Shown: positions 17,607 to 24,445 of the stretch, in pieces | Layout: every line of letters starts with the position of its first letter | How positions within the stretch are numbered: the first letter of the stretch is position 1 | Assembly (NCBI GenBank): GCA_024280215.1 | Contig: JAJRQO010000032.1 | Coordinates: forward strand, 102,703 to 166,702 | Source: Candidatus Zixiibacteriota bacterium | GTDB taxonomy: Bacteria; Zixibacteria; MSB-5A5; GN15; FEB-12 | Length of the DNA: 64,000 nucleotides | Direction of reading: 5' to 3' | Notes under the pieces: generated by a model | The model's input: the letters and a program-made list of their open reading frames with translations, nothing else | Databases searched by the model: none | Told to the model about the DNA's origin: nothing | Made by a program: the position numbers and the translations under genes

Positions 17607-18326
17607 TTAACTCTGTTCTGTGTAGAGATTTGAAAGTTGTAACTTCAAATGACCATTGTCAACTTTTTCTCTGATAGACTCTAGACCACTTTCAATCGTT
17701 CTTATTAAGAAAATTGGAGGAATTCCAAAACAAGTCTGTTGAGGTTCTAATTTCCCGTTAATAAATTTATTCAGATTTGAGTAATATGGAATTTCATGAT
17801 TTTTAATGTTCATGGCTTGTTCTAATTGTATTGCAGACTCATGTACTGAAGCATTACGATAAGCATTCCAAAGAATTGCCGTGTAGTCAAACTTCTCAAT
17901 ATCTTTAAGTATTAGATTATATTTGTCTGTATGTATTTTAGCCTTACATTCAGACAATAATTCTTCGGTGTGTATGTCTGGGTTATTATCTAAATTAATA
18001 AAATCTGAAGTTCTAGCACCTAATCTATTCAATAAATTTATTAAATCATCATAATACTTGAAGTCTCTTGACTCAGTATATTGCCTTAAGAGTATTAAAC
18101 TTACTTTTTTCCATGTATTTGACTGAGTAGTACATTCAATTAAGAATTTTTTAAACCTAATATAGCTACTATTGCCACCGTATGTATAACCTGCTAGGGA
18201 ATCAATATATGAACATAATAAAATAATACCTTCTATCCGCTCTAAGCAGTTTATATTTACAAAATTTAATCGTTCTTTAAAAAAATCAAAAAAATTATCA
18301 TTATTGTCATTGTTTGAATTAGTCAT
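17607..18326 (-). CDS. hypothetical protein with a possible HEPN-type R-x4-H motif
   Basis: A 239-residue protein, not recognised. It looks mostly helical, with a low-complexity Asn/Asp start. R157-N-A-S-V-H162 in a predicted helix (WNAYRNASVHESA) fits the R-x4-6-H signature of HEPN ribonuclease and toxin domains, and LLCSYIDSLAGYTYG (37-50) recalls the N-terminal part of HEPN-like helical proteins, but this is one short motif. GAGGAG lies 5 bases before the ATG. The gene stands alone, opposite in strand to its neighbours and flanked on both sides by palindromic repeats, with a more AT-rich composition than mnmA. It may be an accessory, possibly defence-type gene. Confidence 0.55.
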   Translation of the reverse strand: MTNSNNDNNDNFFDFFKERLNFVNINCLERIEGIILLCSYIDSLAGYTYGGNSSYIRFKKFLIECTTQSNTWKKVSLILLRQYTESRDFKYYDDLINLLNRLGARTSDFINLDNNPDIHTEELLSECKAKIHTDKYNLILKDIEKFDYTAILWNAYRNASVHESAIQLEQAMNIKNHEIPYYSNLNKFINGKLEPQQTCFGIPPIFLIRTIESGLESIREKVDNGHLKLQLSNLYTEQS

Positions 18327-18446
18327 TTATTCTCCTCAATTATTATTTAAATGATATTCAAAGATACAAGTTATATAGGCGAAAACAATCACATTTTCAC
18401 TCGAGATCAACAACTTGACTTTGGTTTGGAGTATTGTCTTTTAGTT

Positions 18447-18474
18447 CTGGATTCCCAATCAAGTTGGGAATGAC
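18447..18474. repeat. dRS3-like palindromic repeat, copy 4
   Basis: Exact reverse complement of 954-981 over 28 bp (CTGG, ATTCCCAA, centre, TTGGGAAT, GAC). It lies in the non-coding stretch 18327-19004, which otherwise holds only a TTCGACAAACTCGCAG-like fragment near 18503, the duplicated hairpin at 18532-18710 and the leader of the RRM gene. Confidence 0.7.
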
Positions 18475-18531
18475 ATTGAGGGGAGGAGTAGCATAGTCTG
18501 ATCCTTCGACAAACTCGCAGCCTTCAGGCTG

Positions 18532-18710
18532 TCGGAACGCCGATCTACTAACTATCGTCAGTTCACAATTTTGATACATCAAAATCAGGAACTAACGGAA
18601 CGATATTTGTCGGGTTTCTCGCAATTATGATTTTATAGAATCGGAATGCCGACCTACTAACTGCCGTCAGTTCACAATTTTGATATATCAAAATCAGGAA
18701 CTAACGGAAC
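18532..18710. repeat. duplicated 70-bp hairpin repeat
   Basis: Two 70-bp copies at 18532-18601 and 18641-18710, about 65 of 70 bases identical and 109 bp apart in register. Each has a central palindrome TTTTGATATATCAAAA (TTTTGATACATCAAAA in the first copy) nested in outer arms CCGTCAGTTC and GAACTAACGG, so each can form a long interrupted hairpin. Each copy opens with CGGAA.GCCGA.CTACTAA; a partial match (CGGAACGGCGACCTGCTA) recurs at 19429-19446. No coding capacity is apparent. Confidence 0.75.
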
Positions 18711-19004
18711 AAAAACTGGCTTTAACTGCCTAAACTGTCGTTTTAGTCAATTTATCGCTGAGTTAGCAGTAATAAACTATAATTTTCAATAATAAACGTA
18801 GGTTTTATTCATACGAACCGATATATTAAGATGTAACTAATTTTTTGAGTTCGATCTTTTTGTCGTCTTGTTTTGAATCACAATACTCCCAAAAGCTTAA
18901 TCTCGAATTATCGTGCAATCATGCACAAATTATATAAAATCTTAGAGTGTATCACAGTCAATTTTGATTGAGGGTATTTCAAGATTAAAACAACGGAGTG
19001 TAGG

Positions 19005-19298
19005 ATGAATATCTACATAGGAAATATGTCGTTTGATACGACAGAAGATAATTTACTTGAAGCGTTCAAAGCTTTTGGAGAAGTTTCAACAGTTAAAGTT
19101 ATTATGGATAATGATACCAGTAGACCAAAAGGATTTGCATTTATAGAAATGCCTTCAAAAGATGAAGCTCAAGCTGCTATTAGCGGGCTGAATGGTACAG
19201 AGCTTAGTGGTCGTACCTTGAATGTCAGTGAAGCAAAATCTAAAAGTGAAAAAAGTGGAAATAGAAGCGGTGGTAACGGCTACCGTAAAGTATATTAA
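19005..19298 (+). CDS. RNA-binding protein with one RRM domain
   Basis: A 97-residue single-RRM protein. RNP2 is IYIGNM (3-8) and RNP1 is KGFAFIEM (44-51); the tail is short and rich in Gly, Ser and Arg. Such small RRM proteins in bacteria, best known from cyanobacteria, bind RNA and are often cold-induced. The ATG has CGGAGTGTAGG upstream. A long non-coding leader (about 290 bp from the last repeat) precedes the gene and could hold regulatory RNA structure, though I see no defined element. A strong terminator follows, so it is a single-gene unit. Confidence 0.88.
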   Translation: MNIYIGNMSFDTTEDNLLEAFKAFGEVSTVKVIMDNDTSRPKGFAFIEMPSKDEAQAAISGLNGTELSGRTLNVSEAKSKSEKSGNRSGGNGYRKVY

Positions 19299-19341
19299 TA
19301 AAAGCTATTGATTTAAAATTCTATATTAGAGTTTTAGGTTT

Positions 19342-19373
19342 GGAGACTAACAGAGGTTGGTCTCCTTTTTTTT
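19342..19373 (+). terminator. Rho-independent terminator after the RRM gene
   Basis: Stem GGAGACTAAC / GTTGGTCTCC (10 bp with one wobble pair), loop AGAG, then eight T residues. Confidence 0.85.
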
Positions 19374-19454
19374 GCATATTGTTGAAGTCATTGAGATACT
19401 TTATTGTGTTTGTCGATTTCAAGTCAACGGAACGGCGACCTGCTATATTGTAAT

Positions 19455-19481
19455 GTCGAAACCGCAGGGGTTTCGACCTAC
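19455..19481. repeat. 27-bp hairpin repeat (GTAGGTC family), copy 3
   Basis: Arms GTCGAAACC and GGTTTCGAC around GCAGG, followed by CTAC: a perfect 9-bp stem. It lies in the 303-bp gap between the RRM gene and the calcium/cation exchanger, which otherwise holds the RRM terminator and a partial CGGAACGGCGACC match to the 70-bp repeat; nothing else is seen there. Confidence 0.75.
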
Positions 19482-19601
19482 ATTCTTTTATATTCTTTCA
19501 ACTAAAATATAACTATATTGTATAAGCTTGATATTAAGTTATTATAATGTACCGATATTATATAAGTCGGTTTAACTGAGATTGTTGGAAATTAATTTGT
19601 A

Positions 19602-20786
19602 ATGAAAATGAGTGGTTCTACAATGAAATTAGTTATTCCGATTATAGTCGCTCTTCTTGACATGTTTCTGATAAATGCTCAAGTTCTGACAGGTTCAACA
19701 CTCTTTATCATACAGCTAATTCTGTTTATTTCTATAATTTTTGTTATATGGGAAAGCTCCGATTTGCTTGTCGATGCTTCGCAGAAAATTGCAAAACATT
19801 TTAAGGTTTCGCCATTTTTGATTGGGTTGACGGTTATCGCATTTGGTACCAGTGTCCCAGAGTTGGGGACTTCGTTACTTGCGGGGCTTGGCGGACGGGG
19901 TGATATAGCGATTGCTAATATTGTCGGTTCAAATATATTAAATATCTCGGTAATTCTTGGGGGATTAGCGTTTCTTACCAAGGGTGGACTTGCAATTAAT
20001 CGTCAGTCAATCAAGCTGGATACTCCGCTTTTGATTTTTGGGACATTACTTGTTTTGTTGTTTATAGGGCATTCTCCGATTAGTTCTTCATTTACAGATA
20101 AATTAACTGAGTATGGATTACTCGATTTGAAGCTCGGTTTTCTTGAAGCGATGGTCTTGTTATCTCTTTTTGTCATATATATTTTTATAATAATCAAAAG
20201 GAGAGAGAAGGCTCATGATGTTTCTGTTGAGCCAGAAACTAAGATTGATTCTGCTACAACTGAGCGACCAATTTATTTCGATATTTTTCGTATCATAATC
20301 GGGTTAGTATTTGTGATGTTAGGATGTCATGTCTTAGTTGGTGAAGTAAGTCTTGTCGATGGAGTTCGGGCAGGGTATGGGGCGGTATGGTTTGCCTCGG
20401 TTTTTGGAGTTCCTGATTTTCTTGTCGGATTGTCTATAGTCGCTCTTGGGACTTCTGCCCCTGAAATTGTCGTGTCGCTTTCGGCGGTAAAGTCGAAGTC
20501 GGTTGATATTGGAATTGGGAATTTGTTAGGGAGTGCGATTTTTAATCTGTTTGCAGTTTTAGGTATAGCTGGGTTGTTTGTGCAGCCACCACTGGCAGAT
20601 GCTATTTCGATTCATGCAGAAGCAATTCAGAGTTTGTTTGCGATGGGGATTCTGTTTATAATGCTTTTAGTGTTTTTTATAACTCGTCGACGATTATCTC
20701 GTCGGGAAGGGCTTATCTTGTGTAGTACAGGTTTAGCTTATATGATTTACGAAATAATCGTAACAATGCCGTCAATAAATTTATAG
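19602..20786 (+). CDS. CaCA-family Na+/Ca2+ (cation) exchanger, YrbG-like
   Basis: A 394-residue inner-membrane antiporter with about ten hydrophobic segments. The two inverted alpha repeats of the CaCA superfamily are clear: FGTSVPELGTS with ANIVGSNILNI in the first half and LGTSAPEIVVS with GNLLGSAIFNLFAVLG in the second. These line the ion path; the PE acidic residues bind the cation. The likely role is export of Ca2+ in exchange for Na+ (or K+/H+); the ion cannot be fixed from sequence. The start has a weak ribosome binding site, and an ATG at 19623 is an alternative. nhaA follows after 9 bases, so the pair may be one ion-homeostasis operon. Confidence 0.88.
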   Translation: MKMSGSTMKLVIPIIVALLDMFLINAQVLTGSTLFIIQLILFISIIFVIWESSDLLVDASQKIAKHFKVSPFLIGLTVIAFGTSVPELGTSLLAGLGGRGDIAIANIVGSNILNISVILGGLAFLTKGGLAINRQSIKLDTPLLIFGTLLVLLFIGHSPISSSFTDKLTEYGLLDLKLGFLEAMVLLSLFVIYIFIIIKRREKAHDVSVEPETKIDSATTERPIYFDIFRIIIGLVFVMLGCHVLVGEVSLVDGVRAGYGAVWFASVFGVPDFLVGLSIVALGTSAPEIVVSLSAVKSKSVDIGIGNLLGSAIFNLFAVLGIAGLFVQPPLADAISIHAEAIQSLFAMGILFIMLLVFFITRRRLSRREGLILCSTGLAYMIYEIIVTMPSINL

Positions 20787-20795
20787 GAATAGATT

Positions 20796-22112
20796 ATGCA
20801 AAGCAACTATGAACTAAAATTACGACCTGTACAAAAACTTACGAAACCATTCCAACGGTTTTTTCATTTGGAAGCATCGGGCGGAATAGTACTTCTTTGT
20901 TGTACTATAATTGCATTGTTGGTTGCCAACTCACCATATGCCTCGACATATCATGCTTTCTGGAATCAATTTCTAAGTTTTACAATAGGTAAGTCGTCAA
21001 TTTCCTATCCATTATGGTACTGGGTCAACGATGGTCTGATGGTCATATTTTTCTTCGTAATAGGTTTGGAGTTGAAACGAGAACTTACAAGTGGTGAACT
21101 AAGCGAAACGCATAAAATTATTTTGCCTGCTGCTGCCGCTGTAGGCGGAGCTATTATACCAGCTATAATTTATATGACTCTACAAAATGGTCAACCAGCA
21201 GAAGCGGGCTGGGCGATTCCGATGGCAACTGATATTGCCTTTGTGGTTGGGATTTTAAGTCTCTTAGGAAAACGAGTACCCCATAGCTTGAAAATATTTT
21301 TGTTATCGGTAGCGATTGTTGATGATCTTTTAGCGGTATCGGTGATAGCGATATTTTTTACTGAGGCGATTAATATGGTATCGCTTGCTCTCGCTGTCTC
21401 GGGTTTCGGATTGATTTATCTTATGAACAAACTTGGTGTGCGAAATATTGGTGTCTATCTCATTGTTGGATCTGCAATTTGGTTGTTCACCCTTAAGTCA
21501 GGGGTTCATCCTACTATTGCAGGTGTAGTTCTCGGTTTGATGACGCCAGCGACAGGTATGGTGAATCGTAAAACAGTGAAAAAAGCTATCGAGTCGCTTG
21601 GAGTGATGTTTGCAAAAAGTGAAAAGAGTAATATTGAGAAATCAGAATTTAAAATGTCGACAGAAGTTCAGTTTACCCTCAGAGAATCAATTTCTCCCCT
21701 TGAACGTCTTGAGACAGCTCTTCATCCGTGGGTTGCGTTTGTTATTATGCCATTGTTTGCTCTTGCCAATGCGGCTGTGTTGATTGATATATCAAGCTTA
21801 CAGGAATCATTGTCGATAGCAATTATCCTTGGATTAGTGCTTGGAAAACCAATCGGAATTCTTATGGCGTCTTCATTAGTTATTGGAGTTGGCTGGGCGA
21901 AGTTGCCTCACAATGTTAACTGGTTAACGATGGTCGGAGCGGGACTACTTGCTGGGATTGGGTTTACTATGTCATTGTTTATCGCATCGCTTGCATTAGA
22001 GGGTAGCCTGCTTGAGATTGCTAAAGGTGGAATTCTTGTCGGTTCAGGTATTAGCATGGTATTAGGGGCAGGGTTGTTACTCTTATCGCTCAAGAAGCTT
22101 AAAGAAGTGTAA
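20796..22112 (+). CDS. nhaA: Na+/H+ antiporter NhaA
   Basis: A 438-residue inner-membrane antiporter that exports Na+ (or Li+) for H+. The ion site is seen as the Asp pair D176-D177 in VAIVDDLLAV and D146 in MATDIAFVVG. About twelve membrane segments are present, and the hydrophilic stretch around residues 265-300 (Lys- and Glu-rich) is a cytoplasmic loop longer than in E. coli. AGGAATAGATT precedes the ATG, 9 bases after the CaCA exchanger stop. The last helices, including ADAVLID-like and GIGFTMSLFI segments, match the family. Complete. Confidence 0.93.
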   Translation: MQSNYELKLRPVQKLTKPFQRFFHLEASGGIVLLCCTIIALLVANSPYASTYHAFWNQFLSFTIGKSSISYPLWYWVNDGLMVIFFFVIGLELKRELTSGELSETHKIILPAAAAVGGAIIPAIIYMTLQNGQPAEAGWAIPMATDIAFVVGILSLLGKRVPHSLKIFLLSVAIVDDLLAVSVIAIFFTEAINMVSLALAVSGFGLIYLMNKLGVRNIGVYLIVGSAIWLFTLKSGVHPTIAGVVLGLMTPATGMVNRKTVKKAIESLGVMFAKSEKSNIEKSEFKMSTEVQFTLRESISPLERLETALHPWVAFVIMPLFALANAAVLIDISSLQESLSIAIILGLVLGKPIGILMASSLVIGVGWAKLPHNVNWLTMVGAGLLAGIGFTMSLFIASLALEGSLLEIAKGGILVGSGISMVLGAGLLLLSLKKLKEV

Positions 22113-22118
22113 GAAGGG

Positions 22119-22162
22119 ATGTCATGATACTTTGTGTCAACTATGTTATGATACTATACAGC
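22119..22162. repeat. solo relic related to the left end of the IS481-like element
   Basis: Read on the minus strand, these 44 bases align with 1392-1435 with about 36 identities. The outermost 16 (GCTGTATAGTATCATA) are exact. Both show a GTATCAT motif repeated with a 24-bp period. No transposase gene is nearby, so this is a solo end, a small non-autonomous element or an excision scar. The match reaches nine bases beyond the terminus I assigned to the element at 1401, so that terminus may need moving outwards. Confidence 0.5.
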
Positions 22163-22182
22163 AAAGCCAGTTCCCGGCAATA

Positions 22183-22201
22183 GACAGGGCAATGCCCTGT
22201 C
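22183..22201. repeat. perfect 9-bp stem palindrome
   Basis: Arms GACAGGGCA and TGCCCTGTC around a single A. One of two unrelated palindromes in the 321-bp gap between nhaA and ymdB. It may serve as a weak terminator or a mobile repeat. Confidence 0.6.
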
Positions 22202-22277
22202 GGTACAGTATAGATTTCACCTTATGTTAAAACAGGGGAGTACGACATAATCACGATACATATTCATATTATCAAAA

Positions 22278-22301
22278 AGGGTTGAGGTATACCTCAACCC
22301 T
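22278..22301. repeat. 24-bp perfect palindrome without a loop
   Basis: AGGGTTGAGGTA is followed directly by its reverse complement. Such palindromes can bind a dimeric protein or extrude as a hairpin. No T-run follows. The rest of the gap to ymdB shows no gene. Confidence 0.65.
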
Positions 22302-22433
22302 ACAAAAGTAGGGCAATATATAATTTTAATTTTAGAAAATAACGTAAAAAAAACGTCTCTCTCTATTGTCTATTTTCATCTCTCATGTTATATATAGAGC
22401 CATTGTAATTTGAATTGTAAGTAGAAAGAATAT

Positions 22434-23279
22434 ATGTCAGAATTTAGAATTATGTTTGTCGCCGATATTTGTGGAAAAGCAGGTCGTCAAGCCGCTGCCC
22501 ACATGATAAAACCACTTCGGGAAAAGTTCAATATCGACTATGTTATATGCAATGTTGAGAACGCTGCCGGAGGTTTTGGGGTCACTCCTGAAATGTCGAA
22601 AAAGATATTTTCATACGGGGTTGATATCCAAACATCAGGAAATCATATTTGGGACAGACAGGAAATTATAAAGTATTTTTATACCAAACCAAAGCTTATC
22701 AGACCAGGGAATTACCCTGACGGAGCCCCTGGGGTTGGTGCTATGATTGATGAAATAAACGGTGTCAAGATTGGCGTAATGAACCTTATGGGAAGAACTT
22801 ATATGCGTGACCTCGACTGTCCCTTTAAGAAAGCAACTGCAGATGTCGAAATGCTTCGTGAGGAAACCAATTTGATATTTTTGGATATGCATGCCGAGGC
22901 GACCTCTGAGAAACAAGCGATGTTCTACCATCTTGATGGGATGATTACCGCACTTGTTGGGACGCATACCCATGTGCAGACTGCTGATGAAAAAGTCAGT
23001 AAACGGGGAACTGCTTATCTGACTGATGGTGGAATGACGGGTGCATATGAATCAGTCATTGGGATGAATATCAAGCCGTCTGTTGACCGTTTTATTCGAG
23101 GCTTGCCGATTCGGTTTACGCCCGCATCTGAGGATGTTCGTATTTCTGGAGCAATTATTACTGCTAATCCCGAAACTGGTGAAGCTATGAGAATTGAACG
23201 ATATTGTGAAAAATTTGATATAAATAATCCTCCGAAAAATGCTCCCAAAGAGCTTGATGTAGATGAGGGGAAGCTTTAA
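22434..23279 (+). CDS. ymdB: YmdB-family metallophosphoesterase (TIGR00282)
   Basis: A 281-residue calcineurin-like phosphoesterase of the YmdB family, which in Bacillus hydrolyses 2',3'-cyclic nucleotides and affects biofilm and motility. The two-metal ligands are visible: D11 in VADICGKAG, E42 and N43 in NVENAAGG, N70-H71 in SGNHIWD, H153 in DMHAEATSEK, and H178 and H180 in GTHTHVQ. In many bacteria the gene follows rny; here it is instead 2 bases upstream of folD, in one operon. Whether it regulates the exopolysaccharide genes downstream is unknown. Confidence 0.88.
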   Translation: MSEFRIMFVADICGKAGRQAAAHMIKPLREKFNIDYVICNVENAAGGFGVTPEMSKKIFSYGVDIQTSGNHIWDRQEIIKYFYTKPKLIRPGNYPDGAPGVGAMIDEINGVKIGVMNLMGRTYMRDLDCPFKKATADVEMLREETNLIFLDMHAEATSEKQAMFYHLDGMITALVGTHTHVQTADEKVSKRGTAYLTDGGMTGAYESVIGMNIKPSVDRFIRGLPIRFTPASEDVRISGAIITANPETGEAMRIERYCEKFDINNPPKNAPKELDVDEGKL

Positions 23280-23281
23280 GT

Positions 23282-24169
23282 ATGGTAACGCAAATCATTG
23301 ATGGTAAGCAGATAGCAAAAGATGTACGCAAAAAACTAAAACCGAGAATTACTGCATTACTTGAAAAAGGTATCACCCCTGGATTAGCGGTTGTCTTAGT
23401 TGGGGAAGACCCAGCCTCGCAGACTTATGTGCGAAGTAAAGGGAAAGCGTGCGAACGGTTGAAAATATATTCTGAGACAATTCAAAAAGATGCAAGTATC
23501 TCTCAGGAAGAATTAATTACGATTGTTGAATCTTTAAATGCTAATCCGAACATTCATGGAATTTTAGTGCAGTCACCTGTGCCATCGCATATTGATGAGT
23601 TAGCGGTGACGCTGACTATTTCTCCTGAAAAAGATGTCGACGGGTTTCATCCGTACAATGTTGGGATGATGCTTCTGGGTCGTGGGGCGTTGCTTCCTTG
23701 TACACCAAACGGAATTTTGAAACTGCTTGAAGAATCAAATATAGATCCAACGGGTAAAGAAGTTGTTATTGTCGGTCGTTCAAACATTGTAGGGAAACCG
23801 ATAGCAGCACTTTTGATGCAAAAAGCTAAAATTGGAAATGCAACCGTGACAGTAGCTCATTCTCGTTCAAAGGATTTATCTGAGATAACCAAGCGGGCTG
23901 ATATTCTGATTGCGGCAATCGGTATGCCTGAATTTATAAAAGTCGATATGTTGAAAAATGATGTTGTTATTATTGATGTTGGCGTCAATCGTGTTGATGA
24001 TGCTTCGCTTGAAAAAGGATATAAATTAGTTGGTGATGTTGACTATGATGGCTGTTTTGAAAAAGCATCATATATTACTCCTGTTCCTGGTGGGGTCGGT
24101 CCAATGACGATTTCGATGCTTATGGAAAACACGGTCACAGCTGCTGAGAATATCTCTGGTTTACAGTAA
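23282..24169 (+). CDS. folD: methylenetetrahydrofolate dehydrogenase / cyclohydrolase
   Basis: A 295-residue bifunctional cytoplasmic enzyme that interconverts 5,10-methylene-, 5,10-methenyl- and 10-formyl-tetrahydrofolate. Catalytic residues are visible: Y49 and K53 in TYVRSKGKACE, Q97 in LVQSPVPSHID and D120 in KDVDGFHPYN. The NADP-binding region has VIVGRSNIVGKPIA and the C-terminus has PVPGGVGPMTISML. The signature VQSPVP differs slightly from the usual VQLPLP. It supplies one-carbon units for purine and formyl-Met synthesis. Two bases after ymdB. Confidence 0.93.
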   Translation: MVTQIIDGKQIAKDVRKKLKPRITALLEKGITPGLAVVLVGEDPASQTYVRSKGKACERLKIYSETIQKDASISQEELITIVESLNANPNIHGILVQSPVPSHIDELAVTLTISPEKDVDGFHPYNVGMMLLGRGALLPCTPNGILKLLEESNIDPTGKEVVIVGRSNIVGKPIAALLMQKAKIGNATVTVAHSRSKDLSEITKRADILIAAIGMPEFIKVDMLKNDVVIIDVGVNRVDDASLEKGYKLVGDVDYDGCFEKASYITPVPGGVGPMTISMLMENTVTAAENISGLQ

Positions 24170-24376
24170 TAAATGCAACCATATAACTATTAGGTGCAAT
24201 TAAGGTACATATCAATACTTTGTAATATTAAGGTAAGCTTTATCTGTTTTTTTCAGCCGAAAAGTCACTTTTTGTTACACCAGTAAGTCGTTGTTTGCTT
24301 ATGAGATACGATAGAATGTTTGAGTTATTAAGAAAAATCATGTTTTACTCTCTTATTTTGCTTATAATCACTTGAA

Positions 24377-24392
24377 AGGCATACTCTTTGCT
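24377..24392 (+). promoter_or_regulatory. candidate sigma54 (-24/-12) promoter
   Basis: AGGCATACTCTTTGCT: GG (24378-24379) and GC (24390-24391) are separated by exactly 10 bases, the spacing required for sigma54, and the -12 part TTTGCT matches the TTGCW consensus. The predicted start is about 43 bases before the ATG at 24446. The window also encodes an NtrC-type activator. Confidence 0.5.
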
Positions 24393-24445
24393 CCTTATAG
24401 CCCTGATAGGTTACATTAATCAATAAATTAAATTTTGGTAAATAC

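Noticed and set aside
18397..18582. 61-codon minus-strand frame in the repeat island
   Set aside because: It is mostly dRS3-like and TTCGACAAACTCG repeat sequence.
18711..19004. Structured RNA (tmRNA, RNase P or 6S-like) in the gap before the RRM gene
   Set aside because: Only small AT-rich hairpins are visible; none of the conserved motifs of those RNAs was recognised.
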